Assembly: GCA_900547405.1 (NCBI GenBank)
Contig: URGL01000045.1
Span: 1-22,289, forward strand
Reading direction: 5' to 3'
DNA: 22,289 bases
Origin: an uncultured Eubacteriales bacterium
GTDB taxonomy: Bacteria; Bacillota; Clostridia; Oscillospirales; Oscillospiraceae
In this document: positions 7,615 to 14,420 of the stretch, piece after piece
Layout of the letters: each line of letters begins with the position of its first letter
How positions within the stretch are numbered: the stretch's first letter is position 1
Notes under the pieces: generated by a model
What the model was told of the DNA's origin: nothing
The model's input: the letters and a program-made list of their open reading frames with translations, nothing else
The model's database searches: none
Translations under genes and position numbers: made by a program

Positions 7615-8562
7615 TTATTCCTGGGCTTCCAGCCGGGCCCGAAAGGCGGCGGCATCCTGGTCCCAGGCGCTATGATCCGGGTCACCCCGGCGGTCGGTAA
7701 GGCCGGGGGCCTCCCTACGGAGATACTCCCCCAGCCAGGCGGTGACCTTGGCGGCCCCGCTGTAATTCAGGTGGTCTCCCCGGTCGTAGGTGTCCGTATC
7801 CCAGTCAATGCCCAACTCCAGCAGGTTCCCGTCGATATAGGGAAGGCCCAGGCTTTCGGCGGTATCCTGGATGGTGTTGTGCCGCCGCATGGTCCAGTTC
7901 GCCGGACTGGGGGCGCTGAACAGGACCAGAGAGATCCCCCGCTTCCGGCAAACCTCCGCGATTTTTTTCAGGTCCGCCAGATTGGTCCGGGACAGAGGCT
8001 CCCGTTCCTCCATGGGGGCCATATAGCCCTCCACATCCGCGGCCTTTGCCTTGGTCAGCAGATGGTACCCCCGGTCCGGGGAAGAGGCGGTGTAGCGGGG
8101 CATGGAGCAGAAGTCGGAGAGGCTCAGGCTCTTCCACCGGTCGTGGTAGCGCAGAGCCGGGATCCTGGCCTCCAACTTGGGGGACAGGGCATCGGTAGAG
8201 GCGTAAACCCGGTAGAGCACGTTGGTCTCCAGCATCACCACCCTGGGGCTCTGGCAGCCAAGGGCCATATCCAGCAGCTCCAGGGTCTCGTAGGTCTTCT
8301 GATCCAGGGAGCTGCAGACGAAGCTCGTGATCCCGGTCTGCTCCCACAGGTCCAGGGGCACGAAGCTGGAATAGGCCTCGCTGTCTCCCAGAAACAGCAC
8401 CTCAATGGAATTCTCCGGCTGGGACAGGATCCCGGCGGCACTGGTCTGATACATCCCCGCCTCCTCGGTGTTGTCCTTGGGCTGAAGGATCAGGCTGGCA
8501 GGGACCAGAAGCAGCCCCAGAAGTCCCAAAAAGAGCAGGGGGCCCAGTATTTTCTTTGGCAA
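7615..8562 (-). CDS. SGNH-hydrolase-like membrane-anchored protein (paralogue B)
   Basis: This 315-aa protein is the closest relative of A: it shares VLFLGDS (GDS 59-61), FVCSS, ALGCQSP, RYHDRWKSL (138-146), PANW (220-223) and RGDHLN (261-266). A single N-terminal hydrophobic helix (7-26) is followed by LQPKDNTEEAG, a linker that recurs in all five copies. I start it at TTG 8562, which follows AAAGGAG by 8 nt, the same arrangement as in A; upstream in-frame codons run into a repeat and have no ribosome site. It has the full set of active-site residues, so it is probably an active esterase or acyltransferase outside the cell. A follows after 20 nt, so A and B are one transcript. The substrate is unknown. 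Confidence 0.85.
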   Translation of the reverse strand: MPKKILGPLLFLGLLGLLLVPASLILQPKDNTEEAGMYQTSAAGILSQPENSIEVLFLGDSEAYSSFVPLDLWEQTGITSFVCSSLDQKTYETLELLDMALGCQSPRVVMLETNVLYRVYASTDALSPKLEARIPALRYHDRWKSLSLSDFCSMPRYTASSPDRGYHLLTKAKAADVEGYMAPMEEREPLSRTNLADLKKIAEVCRKRGISLVLFSAPSPANWTMRRHNTIQDTAESLGLPYIDGNLLELGIDWDTDTYDRGDHLNYSGAAKVTAWLGEYLRREAPGLTDRRGDPDHSAWDQDAAAFRARLEAQE

Positions 8563-8589
8563 TGGAATGGCTCCTTTCGGGAGGTTTCT

Positions 8590-8637
8590 CTTCCCTTGGG
8601 GGAAGGTGGCTCGGCGAGGCCGAGACGGATGAGGGGC
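8590..8637 (+). repeat. Double-hairpin intergenic repeat (family 1)
   Basis: The hairpin is CTTCCC-TTGG-GGGAAGG, the palindrome CTCGGCGAGGCCGAG, and the tail ACGGATGAGGGG. It runs directly into the family 2 unit at 8640, a composite that recurs in the same orientation at 12061-12158. Confidence 0.8.
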
Positions 8638-8639
8638 AG

Positions 8640-8688
8640 GCTCCCTTGCGCAAAGGGAGCTGTCAGCCAAAGGCTGACTGAGGGATCG
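8640..8688 (+). repeat. Family 2 repeat, 49 bp
   Basis: Two hairpins, GCTCCCTTTGC-type (CTCCCTT-GCGC-AAAGGGAG) and GTCAGCC-AAA-GGCTGAC, are followed by TGAGGGATCG. All 49 bases match the copy at 12110-12158. Confidence 0.85.
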
Positions 8689-8710
8689 CCTTGCTGTAGG
8701 CTTGGTCCGC

Positions 8711-8757
8711 CCCACACCCGTCACGCCTACGGCGTGCCACCCTCTCCAAGGAGAGGG
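8711..8757 (-). repeat. Double-hairpin intergenic repeat (family 1, CTCTCC subtype)
   Basis: On the minus strand: CCCTCTCC-TT-GGAGAGGG, GGCACGCCGTAGGCGTG, then ACGGGTGTGGGG. It starts 3 nt past the stop codon of gene C and could serve as its 3' end structure. Confidence 0.8.
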
Positions 8758-8759
8758 TT

Positions 8760-9725
8760 TTAGTAGTAGTTTTCCGGATCTTCCAGCATGGCCTGGAAGG
8801 TTTCCAGATCCTCCTGCCAGGAGGCATAGGCGGCAATGTCCCGCCTGTCCTCCAGGCCCTGGGTCTGAAGATAGGCCCCCAGCCAGGCGGTGACCTTGGC
8901 GGCACCCCGGTAATTCAGGTGCTCACCCCGGTCCAGGGTGTCAATGTTCCAGTTGATGTCCAGGTTTTCCCCATTGGCATCCAGATAGGAAATCCCCAGC
9001 TCCCGGGCCAGGGCCTCCATGGCCCGGTGCTTCCCCTGGGTCCATGTGGCGGCGTTGGGGGCAGTATAGAGCACCAATTGGGCTCCCCGCTTCCGGCACA
9101 GGGCCAGAGTCCGCTTCAGGCAGAGCCGGTTCCAGAAGGTGATGGGCTCCATCTCCTCCTCTGGGGCCAGGTAGGCCGGGTCGTTTTTTAACCCCTCCGG
9201 GGTCTTGCGCAGATGGTAGCCCTTCAGGGGGCTGGTTTCGGTATAGCCGGGGCTGGAAAGCAGCCGGTTTGGCCGGACGAACTTCCAGCTGTCGTGATAC
9301 TGAAATACCGGCAGCCGGGAAAGGGCTTCCGCCTGCAATAGGTCCGAGGCCGCCGTATCCAGATACAGCTGATCCGTCTCGTAGAGCACCACCTTGGGGC
9401 TTTGGGTCCGGAAGAAGCGCTTCAGCAGGAAATAGCCGTCGCTGGGCTTCTGGGCCGTAGCGGCGCAGACATAGGAGGGGATCCCGTAGTCCCGCCACAG
9501 GTAGGCAGGGATGAAGGAGCTCAAGGGGATGCTGTCCCCCAGCACCACCGCCTCCAGACTGTTTTCCGGCTCCCCCAGGAAGGCGTAAAGCTCCGGCTCC
9601 TGAATGCCGTCCTCCAGGGTGTTGCCCTTGGGGAGGAAATAGCGAGAGAGCAGGGCCAGGAGGAAAAACAGGAGCAGTAAAAAAAACAGGGAACGCAAGT
9701 AGGTATGCGTCTTCTTTTGTGTCAT
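8760..9725 (-). CDS. SGNH-hydrolase-like membrane-anchored protein (paralogue C), altered active site
   Basis: This 321-aa member has an N-terminal hydrophobic anchor (about 11-31), FLPKGNTLEDG linker, VVLGDS (GDS 63-65), TQSPKVV (107-113), QYHDSWKF (142-149) and RGEHLN (266-271). Two positions fixed in A, B, D and E differ here: the Asn before Trp is Thr (NAATW, T227) and the Asp before His is Glu (E268). If these are catalytic, C may have lost activity or changed its reaction. The ATG at 9725 follows AAAGGA by 7 nt. The C-terminal tail with DRR...W...F is kept. A family 1 repeat begins 3 nt from the stop on one side, and 460 nt of repeats precede it, so it may be transcribed alone; I see no good promoter. 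Confidence 0.83.
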   Translation of the reverse strand: MTQKKTHTYLRSLFFLLLLFFLLALLSRYFLPKGNTLEDGIQEPELYAFLGEPENSLEAVVLGDSIPLSSFIPAYLWRDYGIPSYVCAATAQKPSDGYFLLKRFFRTQSPKVVLYETDQLYLDTAASDLLQAEALSRLPVFQYHDSWKFVRPNRLLSSPGYTETSPLKGYHLRKTPEGLKNDPAYLAPEEEMEPITFWNRLCLKRTLALCRKRGAQLVLYTAPNAATWTQGKHRAMEALARELGISYLDANGENLDINWNIDTLDRGEHLNYRGAAKVTAWLGAYLQTQGLEDRRDIAAYASWQEDLETFQAMLEDPENYY

Positions 9726-9790
9726 AAGTCGATCCTTTATATGCGTACTGGCAAGACGTCGAGTTCTGAATGTGGAGGAATGCAGCTCCT

Positions 9791-9841
9791 GCCTTCTCCT
9801 GCATGGAGAGGGTGCCGCCGCAGCGGCGGGTGTGGAGGGGA
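9791..9841 (+). repeat. Double-hairpin intergenic repeat (family 1, CTCTCC subtype)
   Basis: It reads CTTCTCC-TGCAT-GGAGAGGG, then GCCGCCGCAGCGGCGG, then GTGTGGAGGGG. It is nearly the same as the copy at 1-50. Confidence 0.8.
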
Positions 9842-9890
9842 CCCCTGAAAGTCAAATCCGGGCCCGGTTGTATGGTAAGATCTTACCCTG

Positions 9891-10014
9891 CGCGTAGGGG
9901 GCGATGCCCACATCGCCCCGGACCCTTACGGGCGGGAAATGTAGGTTTTCATGGAAAAACCTGCCGTTTTGTCATCGGACCTCACGGGCCGATGTGGGCA
10001 TCGGCCCCTACGCG
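9891..10014. mobile_element. MITE-like element with 30-bp hairpin ends, 124 bp
   Basis: The 30-bp ends (9891-9920 and 9985-10014) are inverted repeats matching at 28 of 30 positions. Each end is itself a hairpin (GCGATG-CCCA-CATCGC and CCGATG-TGGG-CATCGG type). No ORF or clear target-site duplication is seen. This shape fits a non-autonomous element, though a structured RNA or a repeat pair is also possible. A solo end identical to the left one (30 of 30, inverted) is at 12219-12248, and a similarly built element with different ends is at 14421-14526. The rest of the 9726-10185 gap is repeats and unassigned sequence. Confidence 0.65.
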
Positions 10015-10118
10015 AACGGTGGGATTTTAGCATTCATCCGGGCCCGGTTCTTTTGGGAGGCTGGGTTCCCCTCATCCGGCCCGGGCTGCGCCCGGTCCAC
10101 CTTCCCCGTAGGGGAAGG
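9985..10118 (+). repeat. Composite direct repeat, copy 1 (left of gene D)
   Basis: This block combines a MITE-like end, a spacer with ATTCATCCGGGCCCGG and CTTTTGG-type sequence, and a family 1 unit. It recurs in the same orientation at 12219-12351 with only about ten differences by eye. The two blocks flank genes D and E. Confidence 0.8.
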
Positions 10119-10135
10119 CGACCTCCCGGCGGGGG
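10068..10135 (-). repeat. Double-hairpin intergenic repeat (family 1, long form)
   Basis: On the minus strand it reads GCCGGGAGGTCG, CCTTCCCC-TA-CGGGGAAGG, GACCGGGCGCAGCCCGG, then GGATGAGGGG, the same core as 1183-1248. It lies within the composite block. Confidence 0.8.
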
Positions 10136-10170
10136 ACTCTTTATTTCAGTCCGTCCTGGACCTGTAGGTG

Positions 10171-10226
10171 TCCCCTCCACACCCGTCAGGGCTTCGCCCT
10201 GCCACTCTTCCCAGGAAGGAGAGGGC
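10171..10226 (-). repeat. Family 1 repeat overlapping the 3' end of gene D
   Basis: On the minus strand: CTCTCC-TTCCTGG-GAAGAG hairpin, GGCAGGGCGAAGCCCTG palindrome, then ACGGGTGTGGAGGGG. The stop codon of gene D (10186-10188) and its last 13 codons lie inside. Confidence 0.8.
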
Positions 10227-11064
10227 TTTGGGCCAAATACTCCGCCAGCCACCGGGAGGCCTTTTCCGCGCCGGCGCCGTTCAGGTGGTCCCCGGCGTCG
10301 GGGGTGTCCTGGGTCCAGTCAATGGCTACCTGTTCCAGATTCATGTCCACATACCCGGCTCCCAGGCTGTCTGCCAGGGCCGCCACGGCATTGTGGCTAT
10401 GGTAGCTCCAATTGGCGGCGCTGGGGGCGCTGAGCAGCAGAAGCCGGGCCCCCCGGTTTTCGCAGAGGGCGGCGATCCGGGAGACGGCCCGGAGGCTCTC
10501 CTCCGGGATGGGGTCCCAGTCCTCGGTATAGGCCATATAGTCGCAGACTTCCAGGCCCTCTACCCCCTCCTTTTCGTAGTAGCCCCGCTCCGGAATGCGG
10601 ACACTGTAGCGGACCGGGGACAGGGCCTGGGCAGGCTTCAAAAACTTCCAGTTGTCGTGATAGCGCAGCAGGGGCACCTGCCGGTACAGGCTCTCTTCCG
10701 CCCGGTCCAGGGGGGTGAAGGTCTTATACAGGTGGTTGGCCTCCAGAATCACCAGCTCCGGACTCTGGTTCCGGAAAAACTCCCGAAGGAAGGTCTCCGT
10801 CTTAGGCAGGGTCTGGCCGGTGGTGGCGCAGACATAGGCCCGGAGGCCGGTGGTCTCCTCCATCACCTGGGGAGAAAAGGCGCACAATGGCACACTGTCC
10901 CCCAGGATCACCACATCCAGGCTGTTTTCCGGCTCTGCCAGAAAGCCCTGGGCGGTATAGTCCAGGATCCCCGCCTGGGGGCTGTTGTCCTTGGGGAGAA
11001 AGTACCAGCTCAGGGCCCCAAGGCCCAGGGCCAGCCCCAGGAGGAAGGAAAGTATTCGTTTCAT
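10186..11064 (-). CDS. SGNH-hydrolase-like membrane-anchored protein (paralogue D), C-terminally truncated
   Basis: This 292-aa paralogue has a signal anchor (about 4-22), the FLPKDNSPQAG linker, EPENSLDVVILGDS (GDS 55-57), NQSPELV (99-105), RYHDNWKF (134-141), APSAANW (213-219) and AGDHLN (257-262), so the proposed active site is intact. It ends about 20-30 residues earlier than the other copies: the DRR...W...F tail is missing and the last 13 residues (SPLLPGKSGRAKP) come from a repeat at 10171-10226. The ATG overlaps the stop of gene E (ATGA, 11061-11064), with GGAGG just upstream, so E and D are coupled. Like the others it is likely to work on acyl groups outside the cell; the substrate is unknown. 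Confidence 0.85.
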   Translation of the reverse strand: MKRILSFLLGLALGLGALSWYFLPKDNSPQAGILDYTAQGFLAEPENSLDVVILGDSVPLCAFSPQVMEETTGLRAYVCATTGQTLPKTETFLREFFRNQSPELVILEANHLYKTFTPLDRAEESLYRQVPLLRYHDNWKFLKPAQALSPVRYSVRIPERGYYEKEGVEGLEVCDYMAYTEDWDPIPEESLRAVSRIAALCENRGARLLLLSAPSAANWSYHSHNAVAALADSLGAGYVDMNLEQVAIDWTQDTPDAGDHLNGAGAEKASRWLAEYLAQSPLLPGKSGRAKP

Positions 11065-12026
11065 TGTGCCTCCTCCAGTTTTTCTCTGTTCTTCTCTGCC
11101 TGGGCTTGGGCGGCCTTCTCCCAGGCCCGGCCCAGGTCGTCCTGCCGGTGGGATTCCAGCAGACTCGTGGAGGCCAGATAGTCCCCCAAGAAAGCCGACA
11201 CCTTTTGAGTGCCCAGGTAATTCAGGTGGTCCCCTTCCGTGGACTTGTCTGCATACCAGTCAATGCCCAGGTCCTCCAGGTTCATGTCCAGATAGGTCAG
11301 CCCCCAGTGGTCTGCCAGGGTCTGGACGGCGCTGTGCCGGGCATAGCTCCAATTGGAGGGACTGGGGACGCTGACCAGCACCAGCTGAATGCCCTTCTCC
11401 TGGCAGAACCGGGCAATTTTTCGGAAATACCTCCGGTTTGCTCCGGCAATGGGTTCCTGCTCCCCCAAGTCTTCCATATAGCTGTCCGCCTCCTCCGGCA
11501 CCTGGGGATCCCGGTCGTAGAGAAAGTGGGTGCCCTTCTGGGGGTGCAGGTAGCTGTAGTCCGGGGCCCGGAGAAATCGTTTGGGGGAAAAGATCTTCCA
11601 GTTGTCGTGGTATTCCAGAGCCGGGATCAGCGGCAGCACCCGGTCCCGAAGGATATCCTGGCTGTCAATGGGGTGATACAGGGAGTCCGCCTCTAGAAAG
11701 ACCACTTTGGGGGACTGGTTTTCACAGAACGCCTCCAGCATCCGCAGGCTCTGGGTTAGCCGCTGGTTGCCGGTGCAGCAGCCGAAGCCGGTGTAGCCCC
11801 TTTGGGTCCACACATCCAGGGGGCTGTAGCCGCACATCAGGAGGCTGTCCCCAATGGCCAGCACCTCCAGGCTGTTTTCCGGCTCCGCCTGAAAGGCCCA
11901 GATCCGGGGGTTTTCCAGCCCATCGTTGTAGCCCCGGCCCTTGGGATAAAAGACGGCGCTCAATATTCCAAGAAAAAGCGCCAGGATCAAAAGGAATCCG
12001 GCGCAGCGGAGGCAAATTTTTTTCAT
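11061..12026 (-). CDS. SGNH-hydrolase-like membrane-anchored protein (paralogue E)
   Basis: This 321-aa member is the first gene of the array in the direction of transcription. It has a signal anchor (about 5-27), FYPKGRGYNDG linker, EPENSLEVLAIGDS (GDS 59-61), NQSPKVVF (103-110), EYHDNWKI (138-145), PSPSNW (221-226) and EGDHLN (264-269). Its tail is Gln/Glu/Lys/Ala rich and may form a helix or coiled coil. The start is uncertain: ATG 12026 has AAGGA very close, and TTG 12038 would add four residues (MRRN) with a poor site. I chose the ATG. Its stop overlaps the start of D. No clear promoter lies in the 347 nt upstream, which are nearly all repeats, so transcription may continue from the 54-aa gene at 12374-12538. 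Confidence 0.83.
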   Translation of the reverse strand: MKKICLRCAGFLLILALFLGILSAVFYPKGRGYNDGLENPRIWAFQAEPENSLEVLAIGDSLLMCGYSPLDVWTQRGYTGFGCCTGNQRLTQSLRMLEAFCENQSPKVVFLEADSLYHPIDSQDILRDRVLPLIPALEYHDNWKIFSPKRFLRAPDYSYLHPQKGTHFLYDRDPQVPEEADSYMEDLGEQEPIAGANRRYFRKIARFCQEKGIQLVLVSVPSPSNWSYARHSAVQTLADHWGLTYLDMNLEDLGIDWYADKSTEGDHLNYLGTQKVSAFLGDYLASTSLLESHRQDDLGRAWEKAAQAQAEKNREKLEEAQ

Positions 12027-12060
12027 GTTCCTTCTCAAGTCTTTCGTTGCAGTCTTCTAG

Positions 12061-12109
12061 CCTTCCCCTCCGGGGAAGGTGGCACGCCGTAGGCGTGACG
12101 GATGAGGGG
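12061..12109 (+). repeat. Double-hairpin intergenic repeat (family 1)
   Basis: It reads CCTTCCCC-TC-CGGGGAAGG, GGCACGCCGTAGGCGTG, then ACGGATGAGGGG. It joins the family 2 unit directly, as at 8590-8688. Confidence 0.8.
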
Positions 12110-12158
12110 GCTCCCTTGCGCAAAGGGAGCTGTCAGCCAAAGGCTGACTGAGGGATCG
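12110..12158 (+). repeat. Family 2 repeat, 49 bp
   Basis: It is identical over 49 bases to 8640-8688. The pair of family 1 plus family 2 units at 8590-8688 and 12061-12158 form direct repeats around genes C, D and E. Confidence 0.85.
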
Positions 12159-12218
12159 GCCCGGAGGTTCGGCAACCGGGCGGTAGGTTTCGGGCGACCA
12201 GTCCCGCCCGTCAGGTCT

Positions 12219-12248
12219 CGGGGCGATGTGGGCATCGCCCCCTACGCG
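12219..12248 (-). repeat. Solo end of the MITE-like element
   Basis: These 30 bases are the exact reverse complement of 9891-9920. No matching opposite end is seen nearby, so this is either a remnant or a lone hairpin. Confidence 0.7.
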
Positions 12249-12351
12249 AAGGGTGGATTTTACCATTCATCCGGGCCCGGCTCTTTTGGAGGGCTGGGCT
12301 CCCCTCATCCGGCCCGGGCTGCGCCCGGTCCACCTTCCCCGTAGGGGAAGG
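12219..12351 (+). repeat. Composite direct repeat, copy 2 (right of gene E)
   Basis: Same order as 9985-10118: MITE-like end, ATTCATCCGGGCCCGG spacer, then a family 1 unit (12301-12351, minus orientation). With the first copy it brackets the D-E gene pair. Confidence 0.8.
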
Positions 12352-12373
12352 CTTAGAGCTGTTCTACTCAGGC

Positions 12374-12538
12374 TTATTCCAATTTCTCCCGAATTTCTTT
12401 GGCAATGGTGCACTCGCTTTCGTAGGGGCAGGTGCCGTAGCTGCAATCGGCCTCGTAGGTGCCGTCCTCTTCGGTTTCCAGGAGGACCCGGCGGGTGGCG
12501 TCCATATTGCGGCAGTAGCCGGAGATAAAGTATTCCAT
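12374..12538 (-). CDS. Small four-cysteine protein (54 aa), glycogen region
   Basis: This short gene starts with MEYFISGYCRNMDATRRVLL and ends in TIAKEIREKLE. GGAGGTG lies 5 nt before its ATG, and its ATG is 2 nt past the stop of the GH13 gene, so the two are co-translated. Four cysteines (C9, C32, C37, C43; the last three as Cx4Cx5C) and an acidic character suggest a small metal-binding or disulfide-bearing protein. I do not recognise a named family. It has no signal peptide, so it is probably cytosolic. Position suggests a link to alpha-glucan metabolism, but nothing in its sequence proves that. Confidence 0.75.
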   Translation of the reverse strand: MEYFISGYCRNMDATRRVLLETEEDGTYEADCSYGTCPYESECTIAKEIREKLE

Positions 12539-12540
12539 CT

Positions 12541-14382
12541 TCACACCTCCACGATGCAGAAGCCTCTGGGGCCCAGGACCAGCCGGTCATAGACCACGGT
12601 GTCCAGAAGCCGCCCCAGCAGGACCTTGCCGGGCTCCACTTCCCAGGGATCGCCGCTGCGGTTTACATAAACCTTGCAGACCTTTCCCTCGTAGCTTCTG
12701 GTAAAGCCCAGGTGCTTGTCCCCGGCGGCGAAGAAACGGATGGAGCCCAGCCGCAGCTCCGCCCGCTCCCGGCGCAGGCGGCCCAGGTGCCGGAAGAAGC
12801 CCAGGATCTCCTTGTCCTCCCGGCCCCAGGGATAGGTCCGGCGGTTGAAGGGATCCTTGTAGCCCTCCATAAGGGCCTCGTCTCCATAGTAGACGCTGGG
12901 GCAGCCGGGGAGGGTGAACTGGAGGAAAACGGCCATCTGGAGCCGGTCCCGGGCCACCTCCATCTGGTTTTTGGTCAGATGCCGGGCGGCTTTTTCCTCC
13001 CGGGAGCCGTCGAAATCATCCACAAGGGCGGTGAGGATCCGGGGGGTGTCGTGGGTGCCCAGCAGATTCATGTTGCAGGCCACCACCTGGGGCGGATAGT
13101 TCTCCACAATGGACATGACCGTGTTTTTCAGCTCCGGGCCGCTGTCCCGGCCCCGCATGAAGTTCACAATGGCTGTGCGGAAGGGATAGTTCATGACGCT
13201 GTCCAGCTCCCCGTCCACAAAATACCGGCGGCGCACATCATAGGCCACCTTGTTGGAGGCATCCTCCCATACTTCCCCCATGAGCAGCGCGTCGGGCCTG
13301 ATCTGCCGGATCCGCTCTTTCAGCAGGGCGATGAAGGCATCCGGCAGTTCGTCGGCCACGTCCAGCCGGAAGCCGTCGGCTCCCAGCCGGAGCCAGTGGG
13401 CCACCACGCTGTCCTCATCCCGGATGATGTAGTCCAGGAAGCCATCGTCCATTTTGTTCACCGTAGGCAGGGTGTCGAAGCCCCACCAGGAGTTGTAGGA
13501 GTCCGGCCAGTGGTAGAAGGTGTACCAGCTGGAATAGGGACTGTCGGTCCGGCAGTAGGCCCCGTTGCCGCCGAAGGTCCATTCCCGGTCAAAGTAGAGG
13601 CTGTTGGAGCCGGTGTGGGAATAGACTCCGTCCAGGATGACCCGGATCCCCCGGCTGTGGGCCGCCCGGCAGAGGGCCTGAAAGTCGGCCTCCGTGCCCA
13701 GCATGGGGTCCGGGGTCTTGTAGTCCCCGGTGTCGTAGCGGTGGGAGGAGAAGCTCTTGCTGATGGGGTTCAGGTAGAGAATGGTGGTGCCCAGGGAGGC
13801 GATATAGTCCATTTTCTCGGTAATGCCCCGGAAATTGCCGCCGAAAAAGTCGTTGTTCAGCACCCGGCCCTGATCGTCGGGCCGCCAGTCCACCTCTTCG
13901 TCCCAGTTCTGGTGGATGGTGTAGGGCTGGAGCTTGCCCCAGAGGTCCGGGTCCCCCCTCTTACAGAACCGATCCGGAAACACCTGGTAGATCACCGCGC
14001 CCTTGGCCCACTCCGGGGTGTAGAAGTCTGCCGGGATGCAGCTGACCTGCCACAGATCTCCGGACTCCATATTGGCGTCGTCTCCCTCCTTGAACAGCCG
14101 GAAGGTGCCGTTGGGGTCCGTGATGCGGAAATAGTAGAAATAGAGTCCCCGCTCTGAGAAGGAGAATTCTCCCCGCCAGTACTCGTAGGGCCCCAGGGTT
14201 TGTTCGTACTGCATGGGGCTGACCCCCATCTCCTGTCCGTCCTGGCCGCAGAGTACGATCTGAGCGGCCCGGGTCTGAACCGCCGCGGGAATATGCACGT
14301 GCAGGGTACACTTCTCCCCCGGGGCCAGTACCCCGAAGGGGGTCTTGAAGATCTCCTGCTTGCTGTCGAAAAGAATTCTCAT
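12541..14382 (-). CDS. GH13 alpha-amylase family glycosidase (neopullulanase/cyclomaltodextrinase-like)
   Basis: This 613-aa enzyme should hydrolyse or rearrange alpha-1,4 (perhaps alpha-1,6) glucans. It has an N-terminal beta domain (about 1-115), then the (beta/alpha)8 barrel starting at GAVIYQVFPDRF (128-139). Catalytic residues are the nucleophile D341 (GFRLDVADE), acid/base E370 (MGEVWED) and D445 (LLGTHDTPR); ILDGVYSHTG (249-258) holds the conserved region I His. A C-terminal beta domain ends the protein. No signal peptide is seen, so it acts in the cytosol, probably on maltodextrins or glycogen branches. The ATG at 14382 has AAGGAG 12 nt upstream, a longish gap; an out-of-frame ATG lies in between. 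It lies past the glgA terminator and a MITE-like element, so it may have its own weak promoter or depend on readthrough. Confidence 0.92.
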   Translation of the reverse strand: MRILFDSKQEIFKTPFGVLAPGEKCTLHVHIPAAVQTRAAQIVLCGQDGQEMGVSPMQYEQTLGPYEYWRGEFSFSERGLYFYYFRITDPNGTFRLFKEGDDANMESGDLWQVSCIPADFYTPEWAKGAVIYQVFPDRFCKRGDPDLWGKLQPYTIHQNWDEEVDWRPDDQGRVLNNDFFGGNFRGITEKMDYIASLGTTILYLNPISKSFSSHRYDTGDYKTPDPMLGTEADFQALCRAAHSRGIRVILDGVYSHTGSNSLYFDREWTFGGNGAYCRTDSPYSSWYTFYHWPDSYNSWWGFDTLPTVNKMDDGFLDYIIRDEDSVVAHWLRLGADGFRLDVADELPDAFIALLKERIRQIRPDALLMGEVWEDASNKVAYDVRRRYFVDGELDSVMNYPFRTAIVNFMRGRDSGPELKNTVMSIVENYPPQVVACNMNLLGTHDTPRILTALVDDFDGSREEKAARHLTKNQMEVARDRLQMAVFLQFTLPGCPSVYYGDEALMEGYKDPFNRRTYPWGREDKEILGFFRHLGRLRRERAELRLGSIRFFAAGDKHLGFTRSYEGKVCKVYVNRSGDPWEVEPGKVLLGRLLDTVVYDRLVLGPRGFCIVEV

Positions 14383-14420
14383 GGGTTTTCATTTCTCCTT
14401 CGTTGGGATAAAGGCTCCAG

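Noticed and set aside
8563..8724. 54-codon N-terminal extension of SGNH gene B
   Set aside because: The extra residues are read from family 1 and family 2 repeats, and the signal anchor would no longer be at the N-terminus.
8590..12351. CRISPR array
   Set aside because: Repeats are long, palindromic, of several kinds and irregularly spaced, with genes in between; no cas genes are seen.
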